Positions 34,810 to 44,820 are shown, counted from the stretch's first letter. The stretch is 64,000 nt of DNA from Cyclobacteriaceae bacterium (GCA_019638275.1 JAHBUC010000002.1:372001-436000); one strand, 5' to 3'. Notes: generated by a model not told the origin, from the sequence alone. Program-made: numbers and translations.

Positions 34810-35439
34810 ATGAAAAAGCTCAAGCACATTGCCATCTCCGGAAACATAGGTTCGGGCAAAACCACCCTGGCCGAAAAACTATCGAAACACTATGGATGGA
34901 CCCCGCTGTATGAATCTGTGGACAAAAACCCCTACCTCAAGGATTTCTATAATGATATGACCCGCTGGGCTTTCCACCTGCAAATCTATTTCCTGAACAG
35001 CCGGTTTCGCCAGGTAAATGAAATCCGGGCTAACGATAACACGACCGTGCAGGACCGCACCATTTACGAAGATGCCTACATTTTTGCCGCCAACCTGCAC
35101 AAAAGCGGGCACATCAGCGACCGCGATTACCAAAGCTACCTGGACATTTTCAACTCGATGATCGACTTTGTTCAGGCACCCGACTTGCTGATTTACCTGC
35201 GATCCGATATCCCAAAACTGGTTAGGCAAATTCAAAAACGGGGCCGCGAATATGAATACGCCATGCGGCTCGACTACCTGAAAAACCTGAACGAACACTA
35301 CGAAAACTGGATCAGCAATTACAAACACGGCAGGCTGTTAATTGTAAATGTAAACGACCTCGACTTTGTAGAACGGATAGAGGACTTTTCCTTTATCGTT
35401 AACCGCATCGACCTGGAGATCAACAATTTGTTCTCTTAA
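34810..35439 (+). CDS. deoxynucleoside kinase
   Basis: A 209-residue member of the dCK/dGK/dNK family that phosphorylates deoxynucleosides for salvage. The P-loop is SGNIGSGKTT, followed by LYESVDKNPYL (catalytic Glu region), the DRTIYEDAYIF motif corresponding to the DRS/ERS catalytic block, and IQKRGREYE as the lid Arg region. The start at 34810 places the P-loop at the expected distance. Base specificity (dA/dG versus dC/dT) is not readable. Confidence 0.92.
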   Translation: MKKLKHIAISGNIGSGKTTLAEKLSKHYGWTPLYESVDKNPYLKDFYNDMTRWAFHLQIYFLNSRFRQVNEIRANDNTTVQDRTIYEDAYIFAANLHKSGHISDRDYQSYLDIFNSMIDFVQAPDLLIYLRSDIPKLVRQIQKRGREYEYAMRLDYLKNLNEHYENWISNYKHGRLLIVNVNDLDFVERIEDFSFIVNRIDLEINNLFS

Positions 35440-35520
35440 GTACGATTAAACCCTCCTGTATAATTCCGGTAACTTTGAATACATTTATCGGTATTCTTTG
35501 TATTCATTAACATACATTTT

Positions 35521-38500
35521 ATGAAATCATTTTACATGGCGTTGTTCATGCTGTCCGCCTTGCTCGTTAGCGGACAGGATGATAAAAAAGAAGTAAAACC
35601 CGACAGCACAAAAAAAGAAACCAAAAAGAAGAAAGACCTGCCCCTTGAATCCGACCGTACGGTTCACATAAAATCTACGGAAGGAACCTGGATGTCGTTG
35701 GATATTAGTCCGGATGGGAAAACCATTGCCTTCGATTTTTTAGGAGACATTTATTTACTCCCGTTTGGTGGCGGAAAAGCCGAGCGCTTTACCAGCGGTT
35801 TAGCGTTTGACTCCCATCCCAAATTCAGCCCGGACGGAAAGCACCTGCTTTTCATTTCCGACAGAAGTGGCGGAGAAAATGTCTGGCGTTTCTCACTCGA
35901 CAAAAAAGATTCCCTTCAAATTACAAAAGGCAACACCGACACCTACCAATCGGCCGAATGGACGCCCGATGGAAACTACGTGGTGGTTTCAAAGGGCAGA
36001 AGAAACCTGAAAATGTTTTTGTATCACAAAGATGGTGGCGGGGGTGCGTCACTTATCAGCAAGCCTGATAATCTTAAGGTTGTTGAGCCTGCCTTCGGGT
36101 CTGACAGTCGGTACTTCTGGTTTGCACAACGTATCGGCTCATGGAATTATAATGCACAATTGCCGCAATATCAGTTGGGCACCTACGATCGCGAAACGGG
36201 TGAAACCGAAACACAAACCAATCGCTATGGTTCAGCCTTCACGCCAACACTTTCACCTGATGGAAAGTGGTTGGTTTACGGTACGCGTCACAATGAACAT
36301 ACCGGTTTAATGCTTCGCGATTTAAAATCAGGTGAAGAACGTTGGCTTGCTTATCCTGTGCAACGCGATGAACAAGAATCTATCGCTCCTATGGGTGTTC
36401 TTCCGGCCATGTCATTTACACCGGATAGCAAAGAGGTAGTTGCCTCCTATGGTGGCAAAATCTGGCGCATTCCGGTAGCAGGAGGAAACGCTATTCAAAT
36501 TCCATTTGAGGTTGATGTTCAGTTAGAGCTCGGGCCAAAACTTGATTTCAAATACCCGATCAGTGATGAAAAGGAAATGATTGTAACGCAAATCCGTGAT
36601 GGAAAAGTATCGCCTGATGGCAAACAGCTCGCGTTCACTGCGCTGAACCGACTTTATATTATGGACTTGCCAAATGGTACACCTAAGCGCGTTACCAACT
36701 TTAACTTTACCGAAGCCATGCCTGCCTGGAGCCCGGATGGAAGTCAGCTTGCGTGGGTAAGCTGGGAAGAAAATGTTGGTGGAGGTTTGTATAAAATAAA
36801 CTTCAAAGCCAAGGGTGCCAAGCCCGTTAAGCTTACATCTTCTGCCAGTGTGTATTCCGATCCGGCCTGGTCATACAAAAGCAACCGCATTATTTTCTTG
36901 CAAGGGCCTGCACAATTTTTCAAAGATGCCGATGGTCCATTTGCATTCAAAGCAAAAGAAAGTCTGGCGTGGATTTCAACAGAAGGTGGCGCTGTAACCG
37001 TCATCGATAAATCCAAAGGCCGGGGTGCTCCACACTTTGTAAAAAATGATGATCGTATTTACCTGTATCATGGAGGGAAGGGTTTGATTTCCGTTCGTTG
37101 GGACGGAACGGATGAAAAGGAGCATGTAAAAGTTACCGGCATTACCGTATATGGCACCACACACGATCACGAACACGACAATGTAAACCACTGCATGCTT
37201 GCCGAAACCGAACGTGAGCCGCAGCAGCAACCTTCCAACGCCAGTGTGGTGATGATGGCGCCTGAAGGTGACCAGGCAATGGCGCAGATCAACAATGAAA
37301 TTTATATTGTGACTGTACCGAAAACCGGAGGGGAAACACCAAAGATTTCTGTATCAAATCCTGAGAACGCACAATTCCCTGCGCGCAAACTCACCACCAT
37401 TGGCGGGCAATTTGCAAGCTGGAACCACACCGGTAAAAAAGTGTACTGGTCAATCGGTAATGCATTCTTCACCTACGACATCGATGAGGCTAAAACCAAA
37501 GAAGAAGAGCTAAAGAAAAAGAAAGCAGAAGAAGCAAAAGCCAAGGAAGAAGGAAAAACTGAAGAGAAAAAGAACGGTAACGAAAAGAAAGACGAAGGCT
37601 ACAAGCCTGCAGAAATCCGGGTAAAGGTTACGGTGCCCCGCGATATTCCTTCCGGTAAAGTGCTGCTCACCAATGCCCGCATCATTACCATGAAAGGAGA
37701 TGAAATCATTGAGCGTGGTGATATCTTAATCGAAAACAATCGCATCAAACAAGTTGGTGCTGCCGGCAGCATAACCGTTGATGGCTCCGTGCAAAAAATG
37801 GACATGACCGGAAAGACCATTGTGCCGGGCTTTGTTGATACCCATGCACACATGTGGCCGCAGTGGGGCTTACACAAAAATGAAGTATGGATGTATGCTG
37901 CCAATTTAGCATACGGTGTAACCACCACACGCGATCCACAAACAGCAACAACTGATGTGCTCACGTATGCCGATTTGGTTGATGCCGGACAAATTCCCGG
38001 CCCGCGTGTATATTCAACCGGTCCAGGTGTAGGTTATTGGGGTTACAACATCAAAGATTTGGATCATGCACGCAGTGTTTTGAAGCAATACTCCGAATAC
38101 TACAACACCAAAACCATCAAGATGTACCTGACGGGTAATCGTCAGCACAGGCAGTGGATTATCATGGCTGCCAAAGAACAACAACTGATGCCAACAACAG
38201 AAGGCGGTTTGGATTTCAAACTCAATCTTACCCAAATTCAGGATGGCTACCCGGGACATGAACACTCCTTCCCGATCTATCCATTGTACAACGACTTCAA
38301 TACGTTTCTCGCTAACTCAGGAACAACCTATACACCAACGCTATTGGTTTCGTATGGCGGACCTTGGGCAGAGAACTTTTTCTACGCAACTGAAAATGTA
38401 AATGGCGATCCGAAGCTGAATTACTTCACACCGAAATCGGAACTGGATGCCAAATCGCGGAGAAGACCAGGATGGTTTATGTTTGAAGAGCACGTGTTTC

Positions 38501-38907
38501 CCGATCATGCTGCCTTCTTGAAAAACTACGTGGCGGCTGGTGGTAATGCCGGTGTGGGTTCGCACGGACAGTTACAAGGTTTGGGCTACCATTGGGAGTT
38601 GTGGTCGATGCAATCAGGTGGATTATCAGAACACAACGCGCTTAAAGTAGCCACCATTCATGGGGCAAAAGCGCTTGGCTTGGATGGGGATTTAGGTTCG
38701 ATCGAAGCGGGCAAACTGGCCGACCTGATCATCCTCGATAAAAACCCGTTGGAAAATATCCGTAACACCAACACGGTTAACAAGGTGATTAAAAACGGAA
38801 GAATGTATGACGGTAATACGCTGGATGAAGTTTACCCCAATCCGAAAAAGGCAAACTTCAACTGGCAACAGAGTAAACCAACTCCATCACTACCCGGAAT
38901 ACGATAA
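35521..38907 (+). CDS. beta-propeller (TolB-like)/amidohydrolase fusion protein
   Basis: An 1128-residue secreted protein. The signal peptide is followed by a Lys-rich segment, then TolB/PD40 propeller blades (about 50-650, for example ISPDGKTIAFDFLGDIYLL, FSPDGKHLLFISDRSGG). A very charged linker (about 660-695, KEEELKKKKAEEAKAKEEG) leads to an amidohydrolase domain (about 710-1110). That domain has the metal-binding VDTHAHMWP motif, GVTTTRDP, and the C-terminal LGSIEAGKLADLIILDKNPL signature. It could act on exported peptides or cyclic amides in the periplasm; the substrate is unknown. A terminator follows directly. Confidence 0.85.
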   Translation: MKSFYMALFMLSALLVSGQDDKKEVKPDSTKKETKKKKDLPLESDRTVHIKSTEGTWMSLDISPDGKTIAFDFLGDIYLLPFGGGKAERFTSGLAFDSHPKFSPDGKHLLFISDRSGGENVWRFSLDKKDSLQITKGNTDTYQSAEWTPDGNYVVVSKGRRNLKMFLYHKDGGGGASLISKPDNLKVVEPAFGSDSRYFWFAQRIGSWNYNAQLPQYQLGTYDRETGETETQTNRYGSAFTPTLSPDGKWLVYGTRHNEHTGLMLRDLKSGEERWLAYPVQRDEQESIAPMGVLPAMSFTPDSKEVVASYGGKIWRIPVAGGNAIQIPFEVDVQLELGPKLDFKYPISDEKEMIVTQIRDGKVSPDGKQLAFTALNRLYIMDLPNGTPKRVTNFNFTEAMPAWSPDGSQLAWVSWEENVGGGLYKINFKAKGAKPVKLTSSASVYSDPAWSYKSNRIIFLQGPAQFFKDADGPFAFKAKESLAWISTEGGAVTVIDKSKGRGAPHFVKNDDRIYLYHGGKGLISVRWDGTDEKEHVKVTGITVYGTTHDHEHDNVNHCMLAETEREPQQQPSNASVVMMAPEGDQAMAQINNEIYIVTVPKTGGETPKISVSNPENAQFPARKLTTIGGQFASWNHTGKKVYWSIGNAFFTYDIDEAKTKEEELKKKKAEEAKAKEEGKTEEKKNGNEKKDEGYKPAEIRVKVTVPRDIPSGKVLLTNARIITMKGDEIIERGDILIENNRIKQVGAAGSITVDGSVQKMDMTGKTIVPGFVDTHAHMWPQWGLHKNEVWMYAANLAYGVTTTRDPQTATTDVLTYADLVDAGQIPGPRVYSTGPGVGYWGYNIKDLDHARSVLKQYSEYYNTKTIKMYLTGNRQHRQWIIMAAKEQQLMPTTEGGLDFKLNLTQIQDGYPGHEHSFPIYPLYNDFNTFLANSGTTYTPTLLVSYGGPWAENFFYATENVNGDPKLNYFTPKSELDAKSRRRPGWFMFEEHVFPDHAAFLKNYVAAGGNAGVGSHGQLQGLGYHWELWSMQSGGLSEHNALKVATIHGAKALGLDGDLGSIEAGKLADLIILDKNPLENIRNTNTVNKVIKNGRMYDGNTLDEVYPNPKKANFNWQQSKPTPSLPGIR

Positions 38908-38913
38908 TCCATT

Positions 38914-38954
38914 AAAGATGTCCTGCATCAACAAGTGCGGGACATCTTTCTTTT
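38914..38954 (+). terminator. intrinsic terminator after the amidohydrolase gene
   Basis: A 14-bp stem from AAAGATGTCCTGCA and TGCGGGACATCTTT (one G-T pair) with an 8-base loop and a trailing T-rich stretch. Confidence 0.85.
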
Positions 38955-38969
38955 ATCTACCTTCGCCTT

Positions 38970-39476
38970 GTGAGGCGCTTCATCTCCATATTGCTGCTTA
39001 CACTTTTGCTGGCAAACTTTGCCGGCTCGTATATCTACTTTACCTTTCGCGCGCTGCAGATCAAGCGTGAGATGCGAGCCCTCCTGGCTACATTGCCGGA
39101 AGAAGAACTTGAACTCATCATATTAACACCGGAAGAATTCAAACAAGCCCGTGTGGAAGAACACGAAATAAAAGTTAACGGCAACATGTTTGATATTGCG
39201 CGTGTTGTCGAAAAGGATTCAAAACTTTTTGTTTACGGTATATACGATAAAGATGAAGACAACCTGTTTTCACTTTTGAATGCTGTGCTTAATAATCTTC
39301 AACATGACTCCACACAAACGCCTCCTTCTTTTTCGTTGTTCAGCGTGCTCCATTACCTGCCGATTCAATTTGAATACAGCTTAACCGCACTACCCTCAAA
39401 ATCCTTATCACCGACTTTTTACAATACCTCTTTTGTTGATTTCATTTCAGCTATCGATTCTCCTCCTCCCAAATAA
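38970..39476 (+). CDS. membrane-anchored protein of unknown function
   Basis: A 168-residue protein with an N-terminal hydrophobic helix (residues 4-28) and no cleavage site that I trust, so it is probably anchored in the inner membrane. The rest is acidic, with LLATLPEEELELIILTPEEF and a Ser/Pro-rich tail. I do not recognise the family. The start is GTG at 38970, which lies 16 bases after the terminator; a near -7 element (TACCTTCG) sits just upstream. Confidence 0.65.
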   Translation: MRRFISILLLTLLLANFAGSYIYFTFRALQIKREMRALLATLPEEELELIILTPEEFKQARVEEHEIKVNGNMFDIARVVEKDSKLFVYGIYDKDEDNLFSLLNAVLNNLQHDSTQTPPSFSLFSVLHYLPIQFEYSLTALPSKSLSPTFYNTSFVDFISAIDSPPPK

Positions 39477-39515
39477 GTTAAGAGAATCTCAAAAAATTCT
39501 CCCAATATTTTGAAC

Positions 39516-39579
39516 CACATAGGCACATAGGGCACATAGTTTTTTCTCCTAAATTCTATGTGATCTATGTTCCTATGAG
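39516..39579. repeat. large imperfect palindrome built of CACATAG repeats
   Basis: Three CACATAG copies (39516, 39524, 39533) are mirrored by CTATGTG, CTATGTT and CTATGAG (39556-39579). Arms of 24 bases pair at 20 positions around a 16-base T-rich loop. It sits in the 147-base gap before the heme-type TonB receptor. It could be a palindromic mobile repeat, a terminator for the upstream gene or a regulatory hairpin. Confidence 0.75.
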
Positions 39580-39623
39580 TTTAAGGCTGGAACACATATT
39601 TGATTTAAACGCTTTCGTATAAC

Positions 39624-41822
39624 ATGAGAATCGTACTTGTGGTGTGCTTGCTTGTGCTGCATTTCTATACGCATGCACAACGGGCAGACACAACCAAACT
39701 TTTGGAAGAGGTGGTGATTTCCGTAAACCGGTGGGAAGAAAATCTTCGTGAAATTCCCAACCGCGTAACGAAAATAGATGCCTCACTCATTCAGTTTCAA
39801 AATCCGCAAACCGCGGCTGATCTGCTGAGCCTATCCAATCAGGTGTTTGTTCAGAAGAGTCAGCTTGGTGGGGGCAGCCCGATGATTCGTGGCTTTGCCA
39901 CCAACCGTGTGCTGTTGGTTGTGGATGGTGTGCGCTTCAACAACGCCATCTTCCGCAGCGGTAATGTGCAGAACGTCATTTCGCTAGATCCAAACATTAT
40001 CGAAAACTCAGAGGTAATTTTTGGGCCCGGCTCCGTGGTGTATGGCAGCGATGCCATTGGTGGGGTTATGGATTTTCATACGCTTCAACCCAAACTTGCC
40101 GTTGACAAACCGTTTACCGTAGCTGCCAACGCCTTGGTGCGCTATTCATCCGCCAACCAGGAAAACACAGCACATGTTGATGTGAATGTGGGAACAAAAA
40201 AATGGGGCTTTGTTTCCAGCATGACCTACGCTGACTTTGGTGATCTGAAACAAGGTAAAAACGGACCGGATGACTATTTGCGTAATGACTATGTAGCGCG
40301 TGTAAATGATAATGATATCGTTCGCCTGAATGCTGATCCAACACTGCAACTTACTTCCGGTTATAACCAGCTCAACACCATGCAAAAGGTGAGGTTTCGT
40401 CCTAATTCAAATTGGGATATTCACTATGCCTTTCATTATTCCAAAACATCACGCTATGATCGGTACGACCGGTTGATTTTAAAAAATGAGAATGGAGATT
40501 TTACCAGTGCTGAATGGTACTACGGCCCGCAGAAATGGCAAATGCACAGCCTGCACGTGAACTATGTAAAATCAACGTCACTGTTTGATGCCGCGCGCAT
40601 GGTAATCGGTTACCAGGATTATGAGGAAAGCCGGCACAACCGAAATTTTGGAAGCGCTAACCGAAACAACCGGTTTGAACAGGTACTAGCCTGGTCGGCT
40701 AATCTTGATCTGGATAAAGTGCTTTCTGATAAAATACAATTGTTTTATGGTGCGGAGTTCATAACCAATACCGTAAACTCTTCGGCTCATCGGCTTAATA
40801 TAAATACGGAAAGCACTTCGCCCTTATCAACCCGCTACCCCGATAATTCAAATTGGCGAACCGCGGCCGCATACCTGAGTATGAAGTACAAATGGAGCAA
40901 AGCCATGCTGTTTACAATGAGTAGCCGGTTTACGCACGTTCTTACAGAAGCCTCTTTTGATAAAAGCTTCTTTGATTTTCCATTCGATCGTACTGAGTTG
41001 AAAAACAATCAACTCACTTATAGTATCGGAAGTGTTTACAGTCCGGAGGAAACCTGGAAAGTGTTTTTCAACTTCTCCACCGGATTTCGCGCGCCTAATG
41101 TTGACGACATTGGAAAAGTGTTTGACTCGCAACCTGGCAATGTGGTAGTGCCCAATCCCACTTTGAGGCCTGAGGTGGCCCACAATGTTGAAATTGGGGC
41201 AGCTGCCAATCTTAATAAAAAAATCAAAATTGATGGTGGCTTGTATTACACCTTCATGAAGGATGCCATGTCGCGCGCTCCGTTTGCATTCAACGGACAA
41301 GACAGCATCGATTTTGATGGTACGTTAAGTCGTGTGTTGGCCCTGCAAAACATCAGCTCGCTTTATGTGTATGGCGTTCAGGCTGGACTTGATTGGCGAC
41401 TAACTAATCAATTACAGCTGACTTCATCCATAAACTTTCAAAAAGGAAAAGAAGAAGATCCATCAACCGGATTAAACGCTCCACCAACCCACCTTGCCCC
41501 AACGTTCGGTGCTACGCATGTCATTTTCGCTAAAGCAAAATGGAGGCTTGATCTTTATTCTGTTTATAACGGAGCAATCCCTTTCCGAAATCTTGCCTTT
41601 TCAGAACAGGCCGATGCGCATTTGTATGCAAAAGATAATAACGGAAATCCGTATGCGCCCGCCTGGTGGACGATGAACCTGAAAACTTCCTGGAACGCAA
41701 CAAAATTTTTAACAATTGATGCGGGTGTTGAAAATATTTTCAACAAGCGCTACCGTCCGTATTCATCCGGTATTTCCGCACCCGGAAGAAATGTTATCAT
41801 CTCTTTGCGGGGAAAAATCTAA
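39624..41822 (+). CDS. TonB-dependent receptor, heme/hemoglobin type
   Basis: A 732-residue outer-membrane receptor: signal peptide (to THAQ), TonB box-like LEEVVISV, plug (about 30-155, with GGGSPMIRGFATNRVLLVVDG) and barrel ending in NVIISLRGKI. The FRAP motif (near 488) followed by NPTL (near 511) is the pair that marks heme receptors, where NPNL is usual. Heme as ligand is therefore likely but not proven. Unlike the receptor at 18327 it has no N-terminal carboxypeptidase-like domain. The PepSY gene starts 17 bases later, so they form a bicistronic uptake unit. Confidence 0.87.
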   Translation: MRIVLVVCLLVLHFYTHAQRADTTKLLEEVVISVNRWEENLREIPNRVTKIDASLIQFQNPQTAADLLSLSNQVFVQKSQLGGGSPMIRGFATNRVLLVVDGVRFNNAIFRSGNVQNVISLDPNIIENSEVIFGPGSVVYGSDAIGGVMDFHTLQPKLAVDKPFTVAANALVRYSSANQENTAHVDVNVGTKKWGFVSSMTYADFGDLKQGKNGPDDYLRNDYVARVNDNDIVRLNADPTLQLTSGYNQLNTMQKVRFRPNSNWDIHYAFHYSKTSRYDRYDRLILKNENGDFTSAEWYYGPQKWQMHSLHVNYVKSTSLFDAARMVIGYQDYEESRHNRNFGSANRNNRFEQVLAWSANLDLDKVLSDKIQLFYGAEFITNTVNSSAHRLNINTESTSPLSTRYPDNSNWRTAAAYLSMKYKWSKAMLFTMSSRFTHVLTEASFDKSFFDFPFDRTELKNNQLTYSIGSVYSPEETWKVFFNFSTGFRAPNVDDIGKVFDSQPGNVVVPNPTLRPEVAHNVEIGAAANLNKKIKIDGGLYYTFMKDAMSRAPFAFNGQDSIDFDGTLSRVLALQNISSLYVYGVQAGLDWRLTNQLQLTSSINFQKGKEEDPSTGLNAPPTHLAPTFGATHVIFAKAKWRLDLYSVYNGAIPFRNLAFSEQADAHLYAKDNNGNPYAPAWWTMNLKTSWNATKFLTIDAGVENIFNKRYRPYSSGISAPGRNVIISLRGKI

Positions 41823-41839
41823 CACACACGAGCTTATAC

Positions 41840-42409
41840 ATGAAAGACACAAAAGAAATAGCTAAATCAACCCGAACACACCGAAAACTTCACCGCATTG
41901 TTGGATCGTTTTTACTGGTCTTCTTTTTTCTAATCTCCCTCACCGGGTTGTTGTTGGGATGGAAAAAACATTCAGGTGGATTAATCCTTCCTGAAACACA
42001 AAAAGGAATTTCCGCTGACCTAAAAGGGTGGTTGAGTTACGATTCACTGAATACAATTGCGCTTCGGGCTTTAAGCGATTCATTGCCTGGTCAATCGCCT
42101 CGGTTGGATCGCATTGATGCACGACCTGATAAAGGGATTGTAAAGTTTGTGTTCAAAGATCATTACACCGAAATCCAACTGGATGCAACAAGTGGAAAAG
42201 TATTAGCCGTAAACCAACGCACTTCCGATATCATTGAACAAATACACGATGGTTCCATTTTGGATTTTTTGTTTGACACTTCTGACGGCCAGATAAAATT
42301 GGTGTACACAACCTTAACAGGCGGTGGCATGGTGTTGCTTTCCTTTACCGGGTTTTGGTTGTGGTATAACCCGAGGAGGATTCGGAAGAGAAAGGAGCAG
42401 CCGGAATAG
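41840..42409 (+). CDS. PepSY-associated transmembrane protein
   Basis: A 189-residue inner-membrane protein. A TM helix (about 20-42, starting after the HRKLHRIVG segment) leads to a periplasmic PepSY-like domain (about 60-140), then a second TM helix (about 152-172) and a basic tail (NPRRIRKRKEQPE). Proteins of this group often accompany TonB receptors and are thought to help reduce ferric siderophores or handle heme in the periplasm. The histidines in the first helix region (THRKLHRI) are typical. Coupling to the heme-type receptor supports that role by inference. Confidence 0.85.
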   Translation: MKDTKEIAKSTRTHRKLHRIVGSFLLVFFFLISLTGLLLGWKKHSGGLILPETQKGISADLKGWLSYDSLNTIALRALSDSLPGQSPRLDRIDARPDKGIVKFVFKDHYTEIQLDATSGKVLAVNQRTSDIIEQIHDGSILDFLFDTSDGQIKLVYTTLTGGGMVLLSFTGFWLWYNPRRIRKRKEQPE

Positions 42410-42424
42410 CGAAATGTTGCTGAC

Positions 42425-43948
42425 TCAGACAGAAGCCATCATCTTCAAAATATCATCCACATACTCGCGCGAGTTGGCCAGGCGCGGAACTTTGTTTTGC
42501 CCGCCCAGCTTACCGCGACTTTTCATCCAGTTATAGAAAGTGCCAGGCTCTGCACTGTGAATTTTGGGTGCTACAAGCGCCAGGTCGTGTGAGCGCTTGG
42601 CGTCATAATCGCTGTTTACTTTTCGCAGAGCTGAATCCAGAATGTGAGTGAACTCGGCCAAGTCTCCCGGTCGTTTTTTGAATTCAATGATCCACTCGTG
42701 GCCACCCTTCTTATTCGCTTCTAAAAACACAGGCGCTGCCGTGAAATTTTCAATGATGGCACCGGTGGCATCACAGGCTTTGGTAATGGCTACCTCTGCA
42801 TTTTCAACTATTACTTCTTCTCCAAAAGCATTGATGAAGTGCTTGGTGCGTCCTGAGATTTTTATGCGGTAAGGTGATAGCGAGGTAAACTTTACGGTAT
42901 CGCCAATGTTGTAACGCCACAAACCCGCATTGGTGCTGATCACCACCGCATAATTTTTTCCCAGCTCTACTTCACTCAACCGCAATGCTTTTGGGTTTTC
43001 CTTTTCCATCTCTTCCATGGGAAGGAACTCGTAGAAAATTCCATAGTCGAGCATGAGTAGCATTTCTTCTGAATCACGTTTATCCTGTATGCCGAAGAAA
43101 CCCTCACTTGCATTGTATATCTCCCAATAAATCATGGAAGGATCAGGAATCAATTCCCGAAACAAGGCACGATACGGTTTAAATGAAACTGCGCCATGAA
43201 AAAAAACTTCCAGTCCAGGCCAAACTTCTTTAATGTGTTTCTTGCCGGTGAGTTGTACCACGCGTTGAATGAGCAGAATCGTCCACGTAGGCACACCAGC
43301 AATGTTAGTTACATTTTCTTCAGCCGTTTCGCGCGCCAACTTTTCAATCTTCTCCTCCCAATTACTCATAAGGGCAGTTTGAAGTTTTGGCGTGCGAATA
43401 AATTCTGCCCAGATGGGAAGGTTCTGCATAATCACGGCAGACACATCTCCGTAATATGACGATGCCGAAGGATCAAATTCATTTACCTGATGGCTTCCGC
43501 CCACGGCCAAACCCTTGCCATCAAAAATTTTTGTATTGGGGTAGTTGTTGACAAAAATCGAGATCAAGTCTTTTCCACCTTTGAAGTGACAATCTTCAAG
43601 CGCTTCCTGCGATACGGGAATAAATTTACTTCGGGCATTTGTGGTGCCGGATGATTTCGAAAACCACTTTATTTCTGATGGCCACAAAATGTTTTGCTCG
43701 CCACGCATCTGCCGCTCGATGTACGGAAAAAGATTTTCATAGGTTTGGATGGGTACGCGTTCGCGAAACATGCCGTACGTGCCAATTGAGCCAAAGTCAT
43801 ACTTCTTTCCAAACTCAGTCCCCTTCGCAGTTTGTATCAGTCTTCTGAAGATTTCGTCCTGCACTTCATGTGGATACTTCATGAAAAGTTCTATCTGATG
43901 AATACGCTTCTTCATCACCCACGTCAGTATCGAATTCAGCAGTCCCAT
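42425..43948 (-). CDS. GH3-family acyl-adenylate-forming protein
   Basis: A 507-residue member of the GH3 (auxin-responsive promoter) family, a branch of ANL enzymes that make acyl-AMP and conjugate it to amines or amino acids. The ATP motif KWFSKSSGTTNARSKFIPVS is clear, followed by GGSHQ, YNASEGFFGIQ and the hinge region VVISTNAGLWRYNIGDTV. Bacterial homologues are common in Bacteroidota with unknown substrates. It is single, with its own -7 element, and converges on the PepSY gene. Confidence 0.9.
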   Translation of the reverse strand: MGLLNSILTWVMKKRIHQIELFMKYPHEVQDEIFRRLIQTAKGTEFGKKYDFGSIGTYGMFRERVPIQTYENLFPYIERQMRGEQNILWPSEIKWFSKSSGTTNARSKFIPVSQEALEDCHFKGGKDLISIFVNNYPNTKIFDGKGLAVGGSHQVNEFDPSASSYYGDVSAVIMQNLPIWAEFIRTPKLQTALMSNWEEKIEKLARETAEENVTNIAGVPTWTILLIQRVVQLTGKKHIKEVWPGLEVFFHGAVSFKPYRALFRELIPDPSMIYWEIYNASEGFFGIQDKRDSEEMLLMLDYGIFYEFLPMEEMEKENPKALRLSEVELGKNYAVVISTNAGLWRYNIGDTVKFTSLSPYRIKISGRTKHFINAFGEEVIVENAEVAITKACDATGAIIENFTAAPVFLEANKKGGHEWIIEFKKRPGDLAEFTHILDSALRKVNSDYDAKRSHDLALVAPKIHSAEPGTFYNWMKSRGKLGGQNKVPRLANSREYVDDILKMMASV

Positions 43949-43964
43949 AGGTATCCGGTAACCT

Positions 43965-43972
43965 CAAAAATA
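43965..43972 (-). promoter_or_regulatory. -7 element of GH3 gene
   Basis: On the minus strand the sequence reads TATTTTTG (consensus TAnnTTTG), 16 bases before the GH3 ATG. No clear -33 element is visible. Confidence 0.5.
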
Positions 43973-44046
43973 GACATAATAGGATGAATAAAAAGGCTTT
44001 AGAGCGGCTAACGCCAAAGCATTTTATGAACGGGAAAAGATTGAAA

Positions 44047-44820
44047 TTACAAGGATTCGTCCGTCCTGGTATCGGTGTTTTGGGTCACCACTTTAGCTCT
44101 GCGCAACTCAAAATTCTGGCCGAGGTAAACCTTGCGCACTTGCGGATCGCTGGCCAGGTCTTCTGCCGTTCCGGATTTAAAGAGTTTTCCGTCCACCATC
44201 AGGTAAGCGCGATCGGTAATCGAAAGGGTTTCGTCTACATTATGATCGGTAATGAGTATGCCGATGTTTTTGCTTTTCAATTTTGCTACGATGGATTGAA
44301 TTTCCTCCACCGCAATCGGGTCAACCCCCGCAAACGGTTCATCCAACAAAACAAAGCTGGGATCTACCGCCAGTGCCCGCGCGATTTCTGTTCTTCTGCG
44401 CTCACCTCCCGACAAGGACATGCCCAGGCTTTTGCGCACTTTATGCAAACTGAATTCATTAATAAGCTCGTCCACTTTTTCCATGCGTTGCTGCCGGGTA
44501 AAATCCCGCATCTCCAACACCGACAAAATGTTTTCTTCCACCGTCAGCTTTCTAAATACGGAAGCTTCTTGCGCCAGATAGCCGATGCCTTTGCGTGCGC
44601 GTTGATACATCGGCAGGGCAGTAATGTCTTCACTATCCAGAAAAATTTTTCCTTCGTTGGGTTTAATCAAACCCACAATCATGTAGAATGAAGTGGTTTT
44701 GCCGGCACCATTCGGGCCAAGCAACCCTACAATCTCGCCCTGACCAACCTGTACAGATACATGATCCACCACGGTGCGGCTCTTATATTTCTTTACCAGA
44801 TTTTCTGCCCGAAGAATCAT
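44047..44820 (-). CDS. lptB: LPS export ABC transporter ATP-binding protein
   Basis: ATPase of the LptB2FG complex that extracts lipopolysaccharide from the inner membrane. The 257 residues contain Walker [11 protein letters not shown]-loop QEASVFRKL, signature [15 protein letters not shown], and Walker [14 protein letters not shown]. The LptB-specific TDHNVDETL (switch His) follows. It overlaps recJ by 4 bases at its start. The C terminus is longer than in E. coli LptB by about 15 polar residues. Confidence 0.95.
   Translation of the reverse strand: MILRAENLVKKYKSRTVVDHVSVQVGQGEIVGLLGPNGAGKTTSFYMIVGLIKPNEGKIFLDSEDITALPMYQRARKGIGYLAQEASVFRKLTVEENILSVLEMRDFTRQQRMEKVDELINEFSLHKVRKSLGMSLSGGERRRTEIARALAVDPSFVLLDEPFAGVDPIAVEEIQSIVAKLKSKNIGILITDHNVDETLSITDRAYLMVDGKLFKSGTAEDLASDPQVRKVYLGQNFELRRAKVVTQNTDTRTDESL

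Noticed and set aside
43984..44691. Long plus-strand open frame antisense to lptB
   Set aside because: Composition is what the complement of a coding gene gives; lptB on the other strand has all ABC motifs.
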